Assembly: GCA_039000515.1 (NCBI GenBank)
Contig: JBCFYV010011135.1
Span: forward strand, 5,516,212 to 5,580,211
Direction: 5' to 3'
From: Timema cristinae
Taxonomy: Eukaryota; Arthropoda; Insecta; Phasmatodea; Timematidae
DNA length: 64,000 nt
In this document: positions 22,440 through 33,781 of the stretch, piece by piece
Layout of the letters: each line of letters opens with the position of its first letter
How positions within the stretch are numbered: the first letter of the stretch is position 1
The notes under the pieces: generated by a model
Seen by the model: only the letters and a program-made list of their open reading frames with translations
Database searches by the model: none
What the model was told of the DNA's origin: nothing
Position numbers and translations under genes: made by a program

Positions 22440-22570
22440 ACATGTCACGTTACCCGTATCGGTGGGCACGCGGTCTAAATGTCAAGCTCATTTACTCTGG
22501 TTTGACTGTTGCGGGTCAGCTGATCAGAGCCGGTGTAAGCGGAAAACATTAGTCCAGGATATTATTAGTC
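22440..22570 (+). repeat. Family-B-like SINE head fragment
   Basis: CGGTGGGCACGCGGTCTAAA matches the family-B head. The rest diverges. The 98-codon frame that crosses it has no recognisable domain. Confidence 0.4.
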
Positions 22571-23174
22571 TGAATGCAAGAAGGACTCTAGTACAGCATC
22601 GGCACGCCCTCAAAGAGAACGGCATCTCTTTGACACTCAACAGCGTCTAATAATCTCAATGTTGACTAGGAAATTCGTGTCCAAGGATATTAGTGATATA
22701 CCCTGATTTTAACATTGTTTTAGTAACTTTAGTAACTATCTTGTACTGTTCTTCTTACTGAAATCATACTAAACTTTATTCAACCCCTCGCACGTTAGTT
22801 ATTTACCAGCACATCAACACCAGCATTTTTTAAATCCTATATTAAAAAGGAAAAAAGAAATACAATTAATTAGCATATTATTATGCCAAAAACCTTTGAA
22901 TATTAAGATGGACCTATATTAAATACTGGTTTGAGTAGTGGCATATCCAGATATTTGACACCTAACATAACATATTATTATTATTATTATTATTGTCTTT
23001 ATTTACATGTCGAAATTAAGGCATAAGCCTTCTCTTAAATTTAACCATGTCTAAAGTTAACATTACACTGCATTAACAATATATATGCAATATATATGCA
23101 CTCAAATTAATAAACGTCCAAAAGATACACTAACAAATGAGTTCTGATTTGTTCTGAGGTGTGACTTTTGTCCA
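22571..23174. other. AT-rich DNA with a short (ATT)n run
   Basis: A run of TTA triplets lies at 22976-22994. It is followed by TTTATTTACATGTCGAAATT, which has the look of an element end. No gene was seen. Confidence 0.5.
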
Positions 23175-23310
23175 CCACACCCACACCCACACACCCACAC
23201 CCACACTCACACACACACCCACACACACACCCACACCCACACACACACACACACCCCACAACACACACCCACACACACACACACCCACACACACACACAC
23301 ACTTTCTAAA
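23175..23310. repeat. (CACACCC)n-type microsatellite
   Basis: About 135 bases of CACACA interspersed with CCCACA. It opens frames on both strands of cysteine/valine or threonine/histidine/proline, which are artefacts of the repeat. Confidence 0.95.
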
Positions 23311-23605
23311 GGTGGCATTAACAAAGAAATATTACCTAAAAATGTCCTAGTCTAAATTTATCCTGCCCCACCGGCGACAGAAATCTTGGGGCTTGGTACG
23401 CTGAGAATTTTGGGGCCCCTACCACTCTCCCACCCGCTTAATATATTTGCAGGGGCAGAATTAAAGATATTTTGTTAAAAAATCGTTAAATATTAGTTGT
23501 ATTATGTTTGATAGCTGATACATCTAGTAGTTGACTAATTAATAATGACAATTTTATGTATAGCATACTATAATAATCTTCTTACTTTAATTGCAGCACA
23601 GTCTT

Positions 23606-23607
23606 TA

Positions 23608-23661
<54 letters not shown>

Positions 23662-23666
23662 TTTAC

Positions 23667-23708
<42 letters not shown>

Positions 23709-23948
23709 TTATTATTTAGCACGGCGTCTTACTACCCGTTCGAGATATACGCTTATGTACTAATTAGGTGAATGGGATAGGAATTGGGAAGGTTGAATTT
23801 AGAAGAAGTGAACCCGCATTTACGTGGAAGGAAAGTGGAAAACCATTTAGGAAAAAACCACCCCCAGTTAATCTGACCGAGATTCGAACCTCAACTTTGC
23901 CGTCCTTGGCTCAACACGAAACTAGTGCAACTACGCCACCGAGACGGG
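23606..23948 (-). mobile_element. Family-B SINE with long (TAA)n tail
   Basis: In reverse orientation it shows the ATT-rich tail (23606-23717), the shared tail motif (AGCACGGCGTCTTACTACCC, one base different), the body and a box B (GAGGTTCGAATCTC on the minus strand). The head ends next to the 81-bp array, which begins within a few bases. The long tail suggests a recent insertion or later microsatellite growth. Confidence 0.8.
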
Positions 23949-23953
23949 TATAA

Positions 23954-26790
23954 AGGCGATACTGCGTGATGTGTTGTGTTCTATAGAGAGTAAGATGGTC
24001 TTGTAGCATTGTAGCCCGCATGTGATCGTAGTAAGCTCGATACTGCGTGATGTGTTGTGTTCTATAGAGAGTAAGATGGTCTTGTAGCATTGTAGCCCGC
24101 ATGTGATCATAGTAAGCTCGATACTGCGTGATGTGTTGTGTTCTATAGAGAGTAAGATGGTCTTGTAGCATTGTAGCCCGCATGTGATCGTAGTAAGCTC
24201 GATACTGCGTGATGTGTTGTGTTCTATAGAGAGTAAGATGGTCTTGTAGCATTGTAGCCCGCATGTGATCATAGTAAGCTCGATACTGCGTGATGTGTTG
24301 TGTTCTATAGAGAGTAAGATGGTCTTGTAGCATTGTAGCCCACATGTGATCATAGTAAGCTCGATACTGCGTGATGTGTTGTGTTCTATAGAGAGTAAGA
24401 TGGTCTTGTAGCATTGTAGCCCGCATGTGATCATAGTAAGCTCGATACTGCGTGATGTGTTGTGTTCTATAGAGAGTAAGATGGTCTTGTAGCATTGTAG
24501 CCCACATGTGATCATAGTAAGCTCGATACTGCGTGATGTGTTGTGTTCTATAGAGAGTAAGATGGTCTTGTAGCATTGTAGCCCACATGTGATCATAGTA
24601 AGCTCGATACTGCGTGATGTGTTGTGTTCTATAGAGAGTAAGATGGTCTTGTAGCATTGTAGCCCACATGTGATCGTAGTAAGCTCGATACTGCGTGATG
24701 TGTTGTGTTCTATAGAGAGTAAGATGGTCTTGTAGCATTGTAGCCCGCATGTGATCGTAGTAAGCTCGATACTGCGTGATGTGTTGTGTTTCTATAGAGA
24801 GTAAGATGGTCTTGTAGCATTGTAGCCCGCATGTGATCGTAGTAAGCTCGATACTGCGTGATGTGTTGTGTTCTATAGAGAGTAAGATGGTCTTGTAGCA
24901 TTGTAGCCCGCATGTGATCGTAGTAAGCTCGATACTGCGTGATGTGTTGTGTTCTATAGAGAGTAAGATGGTCTTGTAGCATTGTAGCCCGCATGTGATC
25001 ATAGTAAGCTCGATACTGCGTGATGTGTTGTGTTCTATAGAGAGTAAGATGGTCTTGTAGCATTGTAGCCCGCATGTGATCGTAGTAAGCTCGATACTGC
25101 GTGATGTGTTGTGTTCTATAGAGAGTAAGATGGTCTTGTAGCATTGTAGCCCGCATGTGATCGTAGTAAGCTCGATACTGCGTGATGTGTTGTGTTCTAT
25201 AGAGAGTAAGATGGTCTTGTAGCATTGTAGCCCGCATGTGATCGTAGTAAGCTCGATACTGCGTGATGTGTTGTGTTCTATAGAGAGTAAGATGGTCTTG
25301 TAGCATTGTAGCCCACATGTGATCATAGTAAGCTCGATACTGCGTGATGTGTTGTGTTCTATAGAGAGTAAGATGGTCTTGTAGCATTGTAGCCCGCATG
25401 TGATCATAGTAAGCTCGATACTGCGTGATGTGTTGTGTTCTATAGAGAGTAAGATGGTCTTGTAGCATTGTAGCCCACATGTGATCATAGTAAGCTCGAT
25501 ACTGCGTGATGTGTTGTTTCTATAGAGAGTAAGATGGTCTTGTAGCATTGTAGCCCACATGTGATCATAGTAAGCTCGATACTGCGTGATGTTTGTAGTT
25601 CTATAGAGAGTAAGATGGTCTTGTAGCATTGTAGCCCACATGTGATCGTAGTAAGCTCGATACTGCGTGATGTGTTGTGTTCTATAGAGAGTAAGATGGT
25701 CTTGTAGCATTGTAGCCCGCATGTGATCGTAGTAAGCTCGATACTGCGTGATGTGTTGTGTTCTATAGAGAGTAAGATGGTCTTGTAGCATTGTAGCCCG
25801 CATGTGATCGTAGTAAGCTCGATACTGCGTGATGTGTTGTGTTCTATAGAGAGTAAGATGGTCTTGTAGCATTGTAGCCCGCATGTGATCGTAGTAAGCT
25901 CGATACTGCGTGATGTGTTGTGTTCTATAGAGAGTAAGATGGTCTTGTAGCATTGTAGCCCGCATGTGATCATAGTAAGCTCGATACTGCGTGATGTGTT
26001 GTGTTCTATAGAGAGTAAGATGGTCTTGTAGCATTGTAGCCCGCATGTGATCGTAGTAAGCTCGATACTGCGTGATGTGTTGTGTTCTATAAGAGTAAGA
26101 TGGTCTTGTAGCATTGTAGCCCGCATGTGATCGTAGTAAGCTCGATACTGCGTGATGTGTTGTGTTCTATAGAGAGTAAGATGGTCTTGTAGCATTGTAG
26201 CCCGCATGTGATCGTAGTAAGCTCGATACTGCGTGATGTGTTGTGTTCTATAGAGAGTAAGATGGTCTTGTAGCATTGTAGCCCGCATGTGATCGTAGTA
26301 AGCTCAATACTGCGTGATGTGTTGTGTTCTATAGAGAGTAAGATGGTCTTGTAGCATTGTAGCCCGCATGTGATCGTAGTAAGCTCGATACTGCGTGATG
26401 TGTTGTGTTCTATAGAGAGTAAGATGGTCTTGTAGCATTGTAGCCCGCATGTGATCGTAGTAAGCTCGATACTGCGTGATGTGTTGTGTTCTATAGAGAG
26501 TAAGATGGTCTTGTAGCATTGTAGCCCGCATGTGATCGTAGTAAGCTCGATACTGCGTGATGTGTTGTGTTCTATAGAGAGTAAGATGGTCTTGTAGCAT
26601 TGTAGCCCACATGTGATCGTAGTAAGCTCGATACTGCGTGATGTGTTGTGTTCTATAGAGAGTAAGATGGTCTTGTAGCATTGTAGCCCACATGTGATCG
26701 TAGTAAGCTCGATACTGCGTGATGTTTGTGTTCTATAGAGAGTAAGATGGTCTTGTAGCATTGTAGCCCGCATGTGATCGTAGCAAGCTC
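23954..26790. repeat. 81-bp minisatellite, 35 copies, with higher-order structure
   Basis: The unit is recognised by GATACTGCGTGATGTGTTGT, GAGTAAGATGGTCTTGTAGC and GCCCGCATGTGATCGTAG. Two sites are variable: CCC(G/A)CATG and ATC(G/A)TAG. Scoring all 35 copies shows that copies 5-16 and 17-28 have the same 12-unit pattern, so a block of about 972 bp was duplicated. One-base or two-base length changes occur near 24790, 25517, 25592, 26090 and 26725. Because 81 is divisible by three, frames of up to 711 codons run through the array on the minus strand. Their existence in several frames and the lack of a start context argue against coding. Confidence 0.97.
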
Positions 26791-27605
26791 TCTCACCTTC
26801 AGAAACCGTCTCTGCAAAAGTGGGGGGGACCCCTTTAGCTCGGGGGCAAGTACAACCACCTCCCTAGTCCCTCGCTGTCACCGGGCCTGGTTCCGACGCC
26901 AGCTGGGTGTTCTAACCATGATTTTTGCTTCAATGGTTTGCCACTCTCCATCCACCATGGGTTGTTTTTCCATCTCCTCTCCACTGTGAGGTGGTCTAAA
27001 GCAGACGTGTCCAACTCACGGCCAGTGGGTCGTTTGATGAACCATCATGCATTGCGACGCTATTCCTGTTTTTATTAAATTCAAGGAAACACAACATTTT
27101 GGAAGGTGATATTTGGCACAATTTGGAGGGTCCCAGCATATGAGGTTAGTGTACCAGATCTGTAGATAATCTTTCATCCACATGGATCAACCGATCAGTT
27201 TCAAAGAATTGTTGAATTTTCGCGCCAAACAAATGCAGTGTTTGGACGCACATACGAGCGCTAGCAGTTGTTTTCAAACATGAAATTGAACCAAACACTC
27301 GAGAGCTGATATCGACTTACGGGCACACACTCGTCAACAATGAAGATATGGATAACTCATCAGACTTGTGGTACAGCACAGAGCACCTGGCTACTCAACC
27401 AAAAGTTCCGCGTTTGATTCTCGGATGATATCGGTGGATTTTTCTCAAAAAGAGAACAATTTCCATGGTGATCCGGGTTTAGTGAATAAGTTTAAGTTGG
27501 ATTAAGATCTTCATTGAATTAACCCCGCCACCTCACCTCAGCTCACCTCATCGGGACACTGTCAAAGAGCCTCCGCGGAAAAGATATGAATTTATTTTGA
27601 AATGT
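26791..27605. other. Spacer with possible repeat fragments
   Basis: CAGACGTGTCCAACTCACGG (about 27003) resembles a hAT-type terminus. Around 27380-27430 a tRNA-like box B (CGTTTGATTCTCGG) suggests another SINE head. Neither has confirmed boundaries. No gene was seen. Confidence 0.4.
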
Positions 27606-28605
27606 GGCCCCCCTCAGCATATACTATATTTAATGAGCCCCCTCAGTATTGTCAATGTTCAATGGGGCCCGCAATATTGTCATTGTTCAATGAGACCCTT
27701 CAGTATTGTCAATGTTCAATGGGGCCCGCAATATTGTCATTGTTCAATGAGATCCCTCAGTATTGTCAATGTTAAATGGACCCTTCAATATTGTCAATAT
27801 TCAATGAGACCCTTCAGTATTGTCAATGTTTAATGAGCCCTCAGTATTGTCTATGTTTAATGGGGCCCGCAATATTGTCATTGTTAAATGAGATCCCTAA
27901 GTATTGTCAATGTTAAATGAGCCCTCAGTATTGTCTATGTTTAATGGGGCCCGCAATATTGTCATTGTTAAATGAGATCCCTAAGTATTGTCAATGTTCA
28001 ATGGGCCCCTCAGTATTGTCAATGTTTAATGAGACCCCTCAGTATTGTCAATGTTCAATGGGCCCCTCAGTATTGTCAATGTTCAATGGGCCCCTCAGTA
28101 TTGTCAATGTTTAATGAGACCCCTCAGTATTGTCAATGTTTAATGAGACCCCTCAGTATTGTCAATGTTCAATGGGCCCCTCAGTATTGTCAATGTTCAA
28201 TGGGCCCCTCAGTATTGTCAATGTTCAATGAGACCCCTCAGTATTGTCAATGTTCAATGGGCCCCTCAGTATTGTCAATGTTCAATGGGCCCCTCAGTAT
28301 TGTCAATGTTCAATGAGACCCCTCAGTATTGTCAATGTTCAATGGGCCCCTCAGTATTGTCAATGTTCAATGGGCCCCTCAGTATTGTCAATGTTTAATG
28401 AGACCCCTCAGTATTGTCAATGTTCAATGGACCCCTCATATTGTCAATGTTTAATGGGCCCCTCAGTATTGTCAATGTTCAATGGGCCCCTCAGTATTGT
28501 CAATGTTTAATGAGACCCCTCAGTATTGTCAATGTTCAATGAGACCCCTCAGTATTGTCAATGTTTAATGAGACCCCTCAGTATTGTCAATTTTAAATGG
28601 GGCCC
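27606..28605. repeat. 28/29-bp minisatellite with 85-bp higher-order unit
   Basis: Roughly 35 copies of CCTCAGTATTGTCAATGTTC followed by AATGGGCC (28 bp) or AATGAGACC (29 bp). From about 28150 to 28400 the order of unit types is 28-28-29 repeated three times, an 85-bp higher-order unit. The left part (27606-27990) is more divergent, with GGGGCCCGCAATATTGTCAT variants. Frames through it are artefacts. Confidence 0.95.
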
Positions 28606-28609
28606 CAAT

Positions 28610-28815
28610 GGACAAGCGATTTTGACGCGCCTTATCCAAGGCGTTACACTCGCAATAGACCGGGCAACCGATGTTTGGGAGATAGGGGTTCGAACACCAG
28701 TCAGGTGTACTGAGTGTGGTTTTTCCCAACATGATTGAACACCCTAACTCCACACAAATGCTGTGACACTTCCTCTAATTTCCACTTATATCATCCCAAA
28801 CACGTCAGATTTGTT
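28610..28815 (+). mobile_element. Family-B SINE, tail lost
   Basis: A degenerate head with CGTTACACTCGCAATAGACC, box B GGGGTTCGAACACC (about 28687) and the body (GTGTACTGAGTGTGGTTTTT, then CACACAAATGCTG). It abuts the end of the minisatellite. Confidence 0.7.
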
Positions 28816-29147
28816 AGTATACCTGCGTTTAGCCCGAGAGACACGTTGACATAAATACCAAAGTAGAATGGTCGTTATTTACTGACGTAACACACTTCCG
28901 GTTCCGGGTAAACTCTGAACTGAATGCAGTTGACATGAATAGTGATAAAAGTGTCCATTTTTGAGTGTCTCTGATTGTACCAAGTAGAATAAAACTGGCA
29001 AGAAGCTGAAAAAGAAGCGGGCATTGTGCTCACAAATAGACCTTCTGACGACACAATCACACGCGCACAATATTTAACACCTCGCAACTAACCGCAAACG
29101 AAGCTCCCACAATCCCTCACGTGGAGTAAACGTCCGGATCATCTAGT
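28816..29147. other. Unassigned spacer
   Basis: About 330 bases without recognised features. Confidence 0.5.
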
Positions 29148-29342
29148 CTGGTTCGTCGGTGGCGGGCAGGTAGTTTGGGTTTGGAAACCTAGCCGGGTAT
29201 ACTGAATGTGTTTTTAAAACTCTATTAAGTTTTCCCCCCCGACATGCAAAAGTGAGTACATTTTCTCGTACACCCTTCTCATCCATACCCTTTTAGTGTA
29301 CCTATTTAAATGTGGGTATTCTCCGATGGGTAGTAAGACGTG
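29148..29342 (+). mobile_element. Family-B SINE, degenerate
   Basis: A weak head, the body signature (GGGTATACTGAATGTGTTTT) and a tail remnant GATGGGTAGTAAGACG at about 29326. Confidence 0.6.
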
Positions 29343-29540
29343 TACATATAATATGAGATGTAAGACCTATGTAGTAAGCTACTCACAGCGGTCAGGCCTT
29401 CTCCGTGATAAGCGAGCTATAACGACCTGGTCACCAGCTGTTGGCGAATATAGTGCCAACTTCTGTGGTCAGCACGAGCCCTCCAGTCGTTAATATAAGC
29501 TCTCTCTCTCTCTTAGACCGAAGCCGCTACTCTTCCCTTC

Positions 29541-29850
29541 AAGTAGCTCCATAGGTGACCTGGCGGTCTAGGGGTAAGGTGTCAGACTTCTGTGCTGGCG
29601 GCCGGGGTTCAATCCTCGGTCCCGGCACAGATTTATCTGATTACCAAACCCTTCCTCCACCTCTGACAAGACATCTTGTGAATGTGGGGAATGCCAGGCC
29701 TCCACCGTGGTTCGGATTCCACGTTAAACTGTAGGTCCTTCATTTCATCTCACAATCACCCTACCATTACACATTAGCGTAAGTGCGTATAACCTGAACG
29801 GGTAGTAAGACGCGGTGCTAATAATAATAATAATAATAATAAGTAGCTCC
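29541..29850 (+). mobile_element. Family-A SINE with 10-bp target-site duplication
   Basis: AAGTAGCTCC at 29541-29550 and 29841-29850 bounds a full copy (29551-29840). It has a tRNA-like head (GGTGACCTGGCGGTCTAGGG), box B GGTTCAATCC, the family-A body, the shared tail GGGTAGTAAGACGCGGTGCT and (TAA)n. It is about 95% like the copy at 59-328, by eye. Confidence 0.9.
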
Positions 29851-30289
29851 CCATTTTCCCTCCCGAGGCTGAGTTGACCTCGTTACAGAGGTTTTATATT
29901 GGGATAATTATCGTGCACTTTCTCTATCAGTACAAGACTTACAAACCAACTTAGCTAGGACACTACACTCACCCAGTCCTATCGTATATATTCAATTAAT
30001 AGAAGGTCTGAAACTCCTAATAAACACGACTAAGAATCGAAACAAGTTCACCTAATATCGTAGTCTGTTACTCTAACGTAGTATTCAACAATATTTTTAA
30101 CATCGTGGGCTCCTTGTTTTGGAACTTTCTTATATCCAGGCGTTTTCAGTTAAAAGAAACCTTAAAAAGAGGGCGTAAGTAGATCGAATAAGGGGAAGCT
30201 GGGGTAGCAAGATGGCCGCTATCACTAATCAAGATGGCCGCGATCGCTAGTATGGATTGGTGCCATCCCTAATCAAGATTTCAAATCCA
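29851..30289. other. Spacer with two GATGGCCGC motifs
   Basis: No gene is seen. CAAGATGGCCGC occurs twice near 30209 and 30233, next to the following array, and loosely resembles YY1 sites. Confidence 0.4.
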
Positions 30290-30770
30290 AGAGTGTGAAT
30301 CCCTCACCCCCTCCTAAACCTTGCAACCAATAAGCTTATAGCCCCACCCCCTCCTTACACTATAGTCTATAGCCAATGAGCTTATAGTCTCAGCATTTCC
30401 TAAATCTTACAACCAATGAGTGTCTATCCATATTCTACACCTCACAGCCAATGAGTGTATAGCCCCTTATAAACCTTACAGCCAATGAGTGTATAGCCCC
30501 TTATAAACCTTACAGCCAATGAGTGTATAGCCCCTTATTAACCTTACAGCCAATGAGTGTATAGCCCCTTATAAACCTTACAGCCAATGAGTGTATAGCC
30601 CCTTACAAACCCCACAGCCAATGAGTGTATAGCCCCTTATAAACCTCACAGCCAATGAGTGTATAGCCCCTTATAAATCTTACAACCAATGAGCGGCTAT
30701 CCGTATTCTACACCTCACAGCCAATGAGTGTACAGCCCCTTATAAACCTTACAGCCAATGAGCGTATAGC
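30290..30770. repeat. 34-bp minisatellite carrying a CCAAT box in every unit
   Basis: About 13 copies of CAGCCAATGAGTGTATAGCC followed by CCTTATAAACCTTA. The stretch AGCCAATGAG in most copies fits the NF-Y consensus RRCCAATSRS. The central seven copies are almost identical and spaced exactly 34 bp. The outer copies are more diverged. Two further units (one inverted as CCATTGG) lie at about 30970 and 31010. Confidence 0.9.
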
Positions 30771-30950
30771 CCCCGCCCGCGAAGATGACTCAAACCAAGA
30801 CGAGGACGAAGAACAAAACAATGAACATGATTGAGACGAGACTGACGATGAATATATCAAAGCAAACAAGAAGTATACACACAGGAAACGCCCAAACCCA
30901 AAACAACCCAGCCTACAATTCAAGATGCTGAGTCAAGATAGACATAGGAA
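30769..30950 (+). pseudogene. Acidic-then-basic coding-like fragment within the 34-bp array
   Basis: A frame reads EDDSNQDEDEEQNNEHD, then a stop, then DETDDEYIKANKKYTHRKRP. The pattern (acidic cluster, then lysine/arginine-rich) looks protein-like, and it sits as an insert between two parts of the CCAAT array. No family is recognised and the stop codon breaks it. It may be a fragment of a mobile-element or nuclear protein. Confidence 0.3.
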
Positions 30951-31205
30951 AAAATTCCCTCCTACACCTAACAGCCATTGGACATATAGCCCCCCTCCTA
31001 TACCTTACAGCCAATAAGCGTCTACCTCCATGCACTGATACCCCTACCTCACCCCCACCCCCTTTCTCTTCTTTCAAGACGTCCGACTGTCACTATCTTA
31101 TTCCCTTCAGACCACCACTGCTGGCCACCTACCCCTTCAAACCTTCCTCAAACACACTGAGCGGTATCCCTACCCCTCCCAGCCCTCTCACAAATTATTC
31201 GCACG
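30951..31205. other. C-rich spacer before the repeated block
   Basis: Contains stretches such as CACCCCCACCCCC and no gene. It is present only once. The repeated block begins at 31206. Confidence 0.5.
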
Positions 31206-31539
31206 TTCACAAACACTCATGAACTTTTCACGAAAGTTTCTAGCGTTCACGAACATGCGTTCTAGTCTAAAACTCACAGGAGTTTCGACACAACAACCAA
31301 ACTCTTAACTGAAAATGACAGCTCAGCTAAACGCTCCAACCTGTAGATCCTGCTATTCCCATTGAAAAACACTCGTTTCAGATTATAATCCTAGCAAAAG
31401 GCTAACAGTTTACCAGTCATCGTATAGATACTGATTCCGACATCCTAAGTACCATTGTAATATAGATTATATTTAAATGTAGGAGTTATTGTTTATTTTA
31501 AGATAGAATCTCATATTTCAACTTACGTCAACATAAATA

Positions 31540-31840
31540 AATAGGCGTCAACATACACCAATAAGCTTCAACAAACTACACAAGACCTCACCAGACTTCA
31601 CCAGACCTCAGTTAGACTTCTACAGACTTAAACATTAATGGATATATTTCAACAGACTTCAACACACTTAAACCAGACTTCCACATACTTCAACATATTA
31701 TCCAAACAGACATCGAGATGCATCAACATTCTTCAGCATACTTTGACAAGCTTCAACAACACTTTATCAGGCCTAAAAAGACCTGAACTGACGTCAGACG
31801 TCAACAAACTTAAACAGACTTAACCAAATTTAATCATAGC
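31540..31840 (+). repeat. Degenerate short tandem repeat (ACTTCAACA type)
   Basis: CTTCAACA, GACTTC and CAGACTTAA variants recur irregularly over 300 bases. The second copy is at about 43138-43438. The 61-codon frame through it is an artefact. Confidence 0.6.
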
Positions 31841-32107
31841 TCATTAAGTATAGCAAACACAATATCTAAGCGTCAATTAACAATTTTTAATGCATAAGAT
31901 CATTCATTGATCACAGACATACATCTTACATGATAGAGTAATGTACCATACTTATGAAACATTTGATTATCGTTCATGGATTAGAATACTCCTAATGCAT
32001 GCCTTCATAAAACCAGTCTATCAAATAACCGTATCATCTCACATTCATCCATCCATCCATACATACATACATATATACATATAAAATTAAGCTTAAACAT
32101 AACATTA

Positions 32108-32172
32108 TATACACAAGTCAACATACATACATACATACATACATACATACATACATACATACGTACGTACAT
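32108..32172. repeat. (CATA)n microsatellite, first copy
   Basis: About 13 CATA units, followed by CGTA units. The second copy at about 43718-43770 has the same visible length. Confidence 0.95.
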
Positions 32173-32236
32173 ATCATATAGCCAAATAGACATACATAAT
32201 ATATACCATTATAGAACCTTCATACATACATATTCT

Positions 32237-32524
32237 ATGCTTCCACTAAAATATAAAGAAAGAGTTTTGGAGAGACTACCACAATACGAAGAAGAACCTG
32301 GAAGAAACGTGGATGTAAACGGAAGTCTAACAAACTACCTCAAAGAAATGCGTTACGCCAATGAATATACCGGTAGTGAAGTACGAGGCCGCAAGAAAAG
32401 GCTGAAAGTACCAGCTGGGAAAAGTGTTTTTGTGGCAGACTTCATAATGTCGGCAGGCAAAAGCAGTTCATCATCTGACGATGATGAAATATATCAGGTA
32501 TCCAGTCACAAGAACAGGCAATAG
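32237..32524 (+). CDS. Hypothetical protein fragment, first copy
   Basis: A 95-codon frame, rich in charged residues (KYKERVLERLPQYEEEP, RGRKKRLKVPAGKSVF), ends in a serine/aspartate cluster (SSSSSDDDE). It has the composition of a real protein rather than repeat noise, and an ATG start. Right after its stop a second coding-like frame begins, shifted by one base. In the second block copy this continues for 81 codons; here one T fewer near 32577-32583 breaks it. The two may be exons or one frameshifted gene. No family is recognised. Remnants of a mobile-element protein are the main alternative. Confidence 0.35.
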   Translation: MLPLKYKERVLERLPQYEEEPGRNVDVNGSLTNYLKEMRYANEYTGSEVRGRKKRLKVPAGKSVFVADFIMSAGKSSSSSDDDEIYQVSSHKNRQ

Positions 32525-32544
32525 AAGAAGAGATCTGGGAGAAA

Positions 32545-32789
32545 ATGAAATTCTTATACGATAGAGGCGTGGACAATTTTTCATAGGAAAGGTGCTGAGA
32601 CTGATAAATCCGGTACAGAAATACCTTGAAACTTTTCTTCGACAATCTGCAAAGATAGCCAAGATTTATATATTTCCCAATGTAGCTGATGAGTTTAAGT
32701 TTCAGCACTTTCATATATTTGATTCGAGTTCGTTTCGAATTGAAAACGTGGGATTCACACACTCTTACTTATTAACATTCATTGATTAA
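32545..32789 (+). pseudogene. Second coding-like segment, first copy, broken by a one-base difference
   Basis: It matches 44143-44388, where the frame is open for 81 codons. Here the T-run at about 32577 is one base shorter, so the frame is split and only 65 codons from 32592 remain. Homopolymer length is the classical site of sequencing error, so the second copy may be the correct one. No domain is recognised. Confidence 0.35.
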
Positions 32790-33592
32790 AACCATACATA
32801 ATGTCTATACAACATTTGATCATCCTTCATTGATCATGTAACCTTGTTACAACATGGATACGAAGAGGTTGTTTAACTCACCGACCCGGCCTCTGTTGAC
32901 CTGTCCTGGCACGATCACAACTCGTCTTACACACCACTACAACACACAGCACTATCAAAATTAGACTGACTCTAGGAAATAGGTTCGCTCCCAACACTGT
33001 CAGTTGTTCCACGCCCAAGACAACTGCAGTGTGCGCGAACTTAATGCGCGCCACCCGAGCGTGTTCGTAAATTCTGTGAACTATGGTTGAGCGCAAGTTT
33101 GAAGGCGTGTGGATCAGTTGAGCATGTTCTAGAACCCCATACCTCTTTCCCTATCCCTCTGTTCCCGCGGCTCGAGAGCACATGCCACTTCTACAGGATA
33201 TACCTGGTATGGACACACATTACGCTCTGACTTCAAGGTGAGAAACCTGATTATTGGATAGGCTTGCTAAATTATTCTAAATTCCTTTTGGCACTAAATC
33301 TTTATCTTTCAAAATTATCGTTCTGGACTTATATATTTTTATATGTATATTTTTATTGTCACTTCATTACGGCCAAATGTTATTCTTCGCCCTTAAGACA
33401 TGATGGGCGACCAGCCACAAAAAACCTTTGCTTGTCACATGGTGTTTAGTGGAAGACATTGTGGGATTGTGGTCATAAACTTTAAATTTACTAAATCCGT
33501 CTCACGGATATGTTTCAAGATCTGTTCACCGCCATCTTGGGGGCAGCTATGAAATTCATAAGATATGTTTACGCTTCTTTTGAGCTTTGTTA
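32790..33592. other. Unassigned sequence within the block
   Basis: No gene or element recognised. A CCGCCATCTTGG motif near 33531 fits a YY1 site. The second copy is at about 44389-45191. Confidence 0.45.
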
Positions 33593-33781
33593 TTTAAAGT
33601 TGAAATAGCTTGTTATTGTTGGATACCTTGTATTGAATGTTACCTAAAAGTGGGGCCGCAAGTCGGCAGGTTGATATTATAATATGGGCATACCATGTAT
33701 TATATAAAGTTGAAATAGCTTGTTATTGTTGGACGCCTAGTATTAAATGTTACTAAAAGGTGGGGCCGCGAGTCGGCAAGT
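33593..33781 (+). repeat. 110-bp tandem duplication
   Basis: TTGAAATAGCTTGTTATTGT at about 33600 recurs at 33710. The following AAGTGGGGCCGCAAGTCGGC recurs as AGGTGGGGCCGCGAGTCGGC. There are two units of 110 bp. The second copy is at about 45192-45380. Confidence 0.85.

Noticed and set aside
23107..23355. Cysteine/valine-rich or histidine/threonine-rich small proteins.
   Set aside because: They are translations of a CACACCC microsatellite.
23911..26046. A 711-codon frame on the minus strand made of repeated MRATMLQDHLTLYRTQ-type units.
   Set aside because: It is the direct result of an 81-bp minisatellite. Other frames are open in the same array, and length changes of one base simply move the open frame.
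23954..28605. CRISPR-like regular repeats.
   Set aside because: Units are contiguous without unique spacers, and the window is clearly eukaryotic.
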